A stretch of DNA of 7,144 bases, taken from positions 1 through 7,144 of the forward strand of contig DRGS01000209.1 of the NCBI GenBank assembly GCA_011053245.1, read 5' to 3'. Numbering within the stretch: position 1 is the stretch's first letter; each line of letters opens with the position of its first letter. The notes below the pieces were generated by a model that was given only the letters and a program-made list of their open reading frames with translations, was not told where the DNA came from and made no database searches. The position numbers and the translations under genes were made by a program. This document shows positions 6,531 to 7,144 of this stretch, one piece after another. This DNA comes from Phycisphaerales bacterium. GTDB lineage: Bacteria; Planctomycetota; Phycisphaerae; Sedimentisphaerales; Anaerohalosphaeraceae.

Positions 6531-6677
6531 TCAGGTAAACCTGATATAAGGCTGGGCCATTATCTTTCCGGAAACATCCTCAAGTTTGGGCTTTTGCCAT
6601 TTAGTCTTTGTTTTCCGCTCCTTGACCTTGCCAACGCCCGACTGTCCCGCGTCAACATCTACATTTGTCTTCTGCAT
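6531..6677 (-). CDS. Candidate RiPP precursor peptide (48 aa)
   Basis: A 48-residue peptide gene from ATG 6677 to TGA 6533-6531. It has the best RBS in the window, AAAAGGAG six bases before the ATG. The N-terminal half is polar and Gly/Lys rich (residues 1-26). It then carries W27-QK-P30-K-L32, a Trp variant of the Y-x-x-P-x-L motif that leader peptides use to dock on RRE/PqqD-type proteins in lasso and related systems. After G37 comes a short tail, K38-IMAQ-PYIRFT-48, with a single Tyr (Y44) and Phe (F47). There is no cysteine, so thioether products such as sactipeptides are excluded. There is also no PqqA-type Glu-X3-Tyr and no mycofactocin-type Val-Tyr end. Its position just upstream of the PqqD-like and radical SAM genes makes it their likely substrate. 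I do not recognise a named precursor family. Identity as a real gene is well supported by RBS and context; its function is inferred. Confidence 0.78.
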   Translation of the reverse strand: MQKTNVDVDAGQSGVGKVKERKTKTKWQKPKLEDVSGKIMAQPYIRFT

Positions 6678-6683
6678 ATTATT

Positions 6684-6691
6684 CTCCTTTT
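6684..6691 (-). promoter_or_regulatory. Strong ribosome binding site of the precursor gene
   Basis: AAAAGGAG on the minus strand with a six-base AATAAT spacer before ATG 6677. It is closer to the ideal Shine-Dalgarno sequence than any other RBS in the window. It fixes the start of the short peptide gene and suggests that the precursor is made in larger amounts than the enzymes. Confidence 0.75.
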
Positions 6692-6736
6692 CATTCGTCT
6701 AGCGGACCAACTGACCCACTAACACTTTAAGTCGCC

Positions 6737-6776
6737 AAAATCGCACTTGCTTTCTTAAGAATAATTGTTCGATTTT
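6737..6776. promoter_or_regulatory. Nested inverted repeats upstream of the precursor gene (candidate operator/promoter region)
   Basis: Seven-base arms AAAATCG (6737-6743) and CGATTTT (6770-6776) flank a perfect 10-bp palindrome TTCTTAAGAA (6752-6761). The block is AT-rich and lies 60 to 100 bases upstream of the precursor ATG, where the operon promoter should be. On the minus strand a TTGAAC hexamer occurs just upstream (near 6791), but no good -10 box follows at 16-18 bases. The promoter is therefore inferred from position only, and the symmetry may be an operator or coincidence. Confidence 0.3.
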
Positions 6777-6844
6777 ATTTTCTTTGTTCAATTCATCATC
6801 AAGCAGCCGTATACTGCTTCAGGCCGACTGCTGAAAAAACTAGC

Positions 6845-7144
6845 CTAGAACTCATCATAGAAAATATCTTCAGGCCGCAGTCCCTTTTCCTCCAGGACGC
6901 GTGTAACCGCCTCGATCATCAGCGGAGGCCCGCAAAGAAACGCCTGCCGTTTAATACCCGCTTTGAGCATTTTATCCGCCGCCAAGTGTATAAAACCGGT
7001 CTCGCCATCCCACTGCTCGCCTTCCGCCAGTTCGTCTGACAGTGCGTATACAACATGGAGGTTTGGATGTTTTGCCGCCAGGTCCTGGAACTGCTTTAGA
7101 TAAAATACATCCTGCGTCGTGCGACATCCGAAAAACAGCCAGCA
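6845..7144 (-). CDS. nqrF: NqrF-like Na+-translocating NADH:quinone reductase subunit F, C-terminal part (5' end outside window)
   Basis: The last 99 residues of a flavoprotein reductase ending at TAG 6847-6845; the start lies beyond the window. The fragment is the NADH-binding lobe of a ferredoxin-NADP+ reductase fold. It begins LFFGCRTTQDVFYLKQF, continues with HVVYALSD, TGFIH and the nucleotide-site motif FLCGPPLMIEAV, and ends EDIFYDEF. NqrF proteins share exactly this order (aromatic-x-GxR, ALSD, TGFIH, CGPP-M, and an acidic-Phe end). In Nqr this subunit oxidises NADH and passes electrons through FAD and a 2Fe-2S centre to the membrane subunits, which reduce quinone. NqrF is normally the last gene of nqrABCDEF, which fits with the operon ending here. 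A related phenol-hydroxylase-type or RnfC-linked reductase cannot be excluded from the fragment alone. Confidence 0.8.
   Translation of the reverse strand, partial: CWLFFGCRTTQDVFYLKQFQDLAAKHPNLHVVYALSDELAEGEQWDGETGFIHLAADKMLKAGIKRQAFLCGPPLMIEAVTRVLEEKGLRPEDIFYDEF

Noticed and set aside
6490..6540. Frameshift joining the precursor to the downstream 40-codon frame
   Set aside because: The +1 frame does continue past the precursor stop, but there is no slippery site and the short tail gives a plausible precursor end. A sequencing error cannot be shown from one sequence.
6531..6677. Lasso peptide precursor
   Set aside because: The leader motif is similar, but no lasso cyclase (asparagine-synthetase-like) or leader peptidase gene is visible, and the neighbouring enzyme is a radical SAM protein.
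6519..6722. Plus-strand 67-codon frame opposite the precursor
   Set aside because: It lacks an RBS and overlaps the precursor gene, which has an excellent RBS and an operon context.
6806..6826. AAGCAG/CTGCTT hairpin after the NqrF-like stop as a terminator
   Set aside because: A six-pair stem with a seven-base loop and no U-tract on the minus-strand transcript. It could help end the upstream operon but does not meet intrinsic-terminator criteria.
1..7144. CRISPR arrays, tRNA/rRNA genes, insertion sequences or attachment sites
   Set aside because: I saw no spaced direct repeats, tRNA cloverleaf, transposase-like protein or terminal inverted repeats.

Overview
The window appears to come from an anaerobic or facultative bacterium with a sodium-type NADH:quinone reductase and multihaem c-type cytochromes. 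GC is moderate and RBS motifs are of the ordinary GGAG type. The gene set would suit a sediment or wastewater planctomycete or a similar PVC/deltaproteobacterial-type respiratory organism. That placement is a weak inference, because no rRNA or taxonomic marker is present. All supported genes lie on the minus strand and are read from high to low coordinates.

Layout in transcription order. (1) 7144-6845: C-terminal end of an NqrF-like FAD/NADH domain, closing an upstream operon. (2) 6844-6678: a 167-bp gap holding an inverted repeat around a 10-bp palindrome, then a strong RBS. (3) 6677-6531: a 48-residue peptide gene that looks like a RiPP precursor, with a basic leader, a W-x-x-P-x-L motif and a short tail ending in PYIRFT. 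(4) 6530-6331: a 200-bp spacer with a 14-bp bulged stem-loop and a 15-bp palindrome. (5) 6330-6079: PqqD-like peptide chaperone. (6) 6065-5049: radical SAM enzyme with a degenerate SPASM/twitch-like tail. (7) 5019-4132: UbiA/MenA-type membrane prenyltransferase. (8) 4094-3696 and 3694-2363: stand-alone receiver and membrane histidine kinase, separated by one base. (9) 2297-912: NapC/NirT-type membrane-anchored cytochrome with up to 12 haem sites. (10) 909-1: exported protein with a duplicated domain, possibly ResB-like, running off the window.

The common theme is quinone. Nqr reduces quinone, UbiA/MenA enzymes prenylate quinone head groups, the kinase carries a GGxxNPF heptapeptide like the quinone-binding site of RegB/PrrB, and NapC/NirT cytochromes oxidise quinol. 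Set in that context is a precursor/PqqD/radical-SAM cassette of the kind that builds peptide-derived redox cofactors such as PQQ and mycofactocin. The most interesting reading is a RiPP-type, possibly prenylated, redox cofactor pathway next to a quinone-sensing system and its electron-transfer partner. The sequence shows the gene order, the motifs and the candidate precursor. That UbiA acts on the peptide product, or that the product is a redox carrier, is inference. No peptidase, transporter or PqqB/C/E-specific partner is visible in the window.
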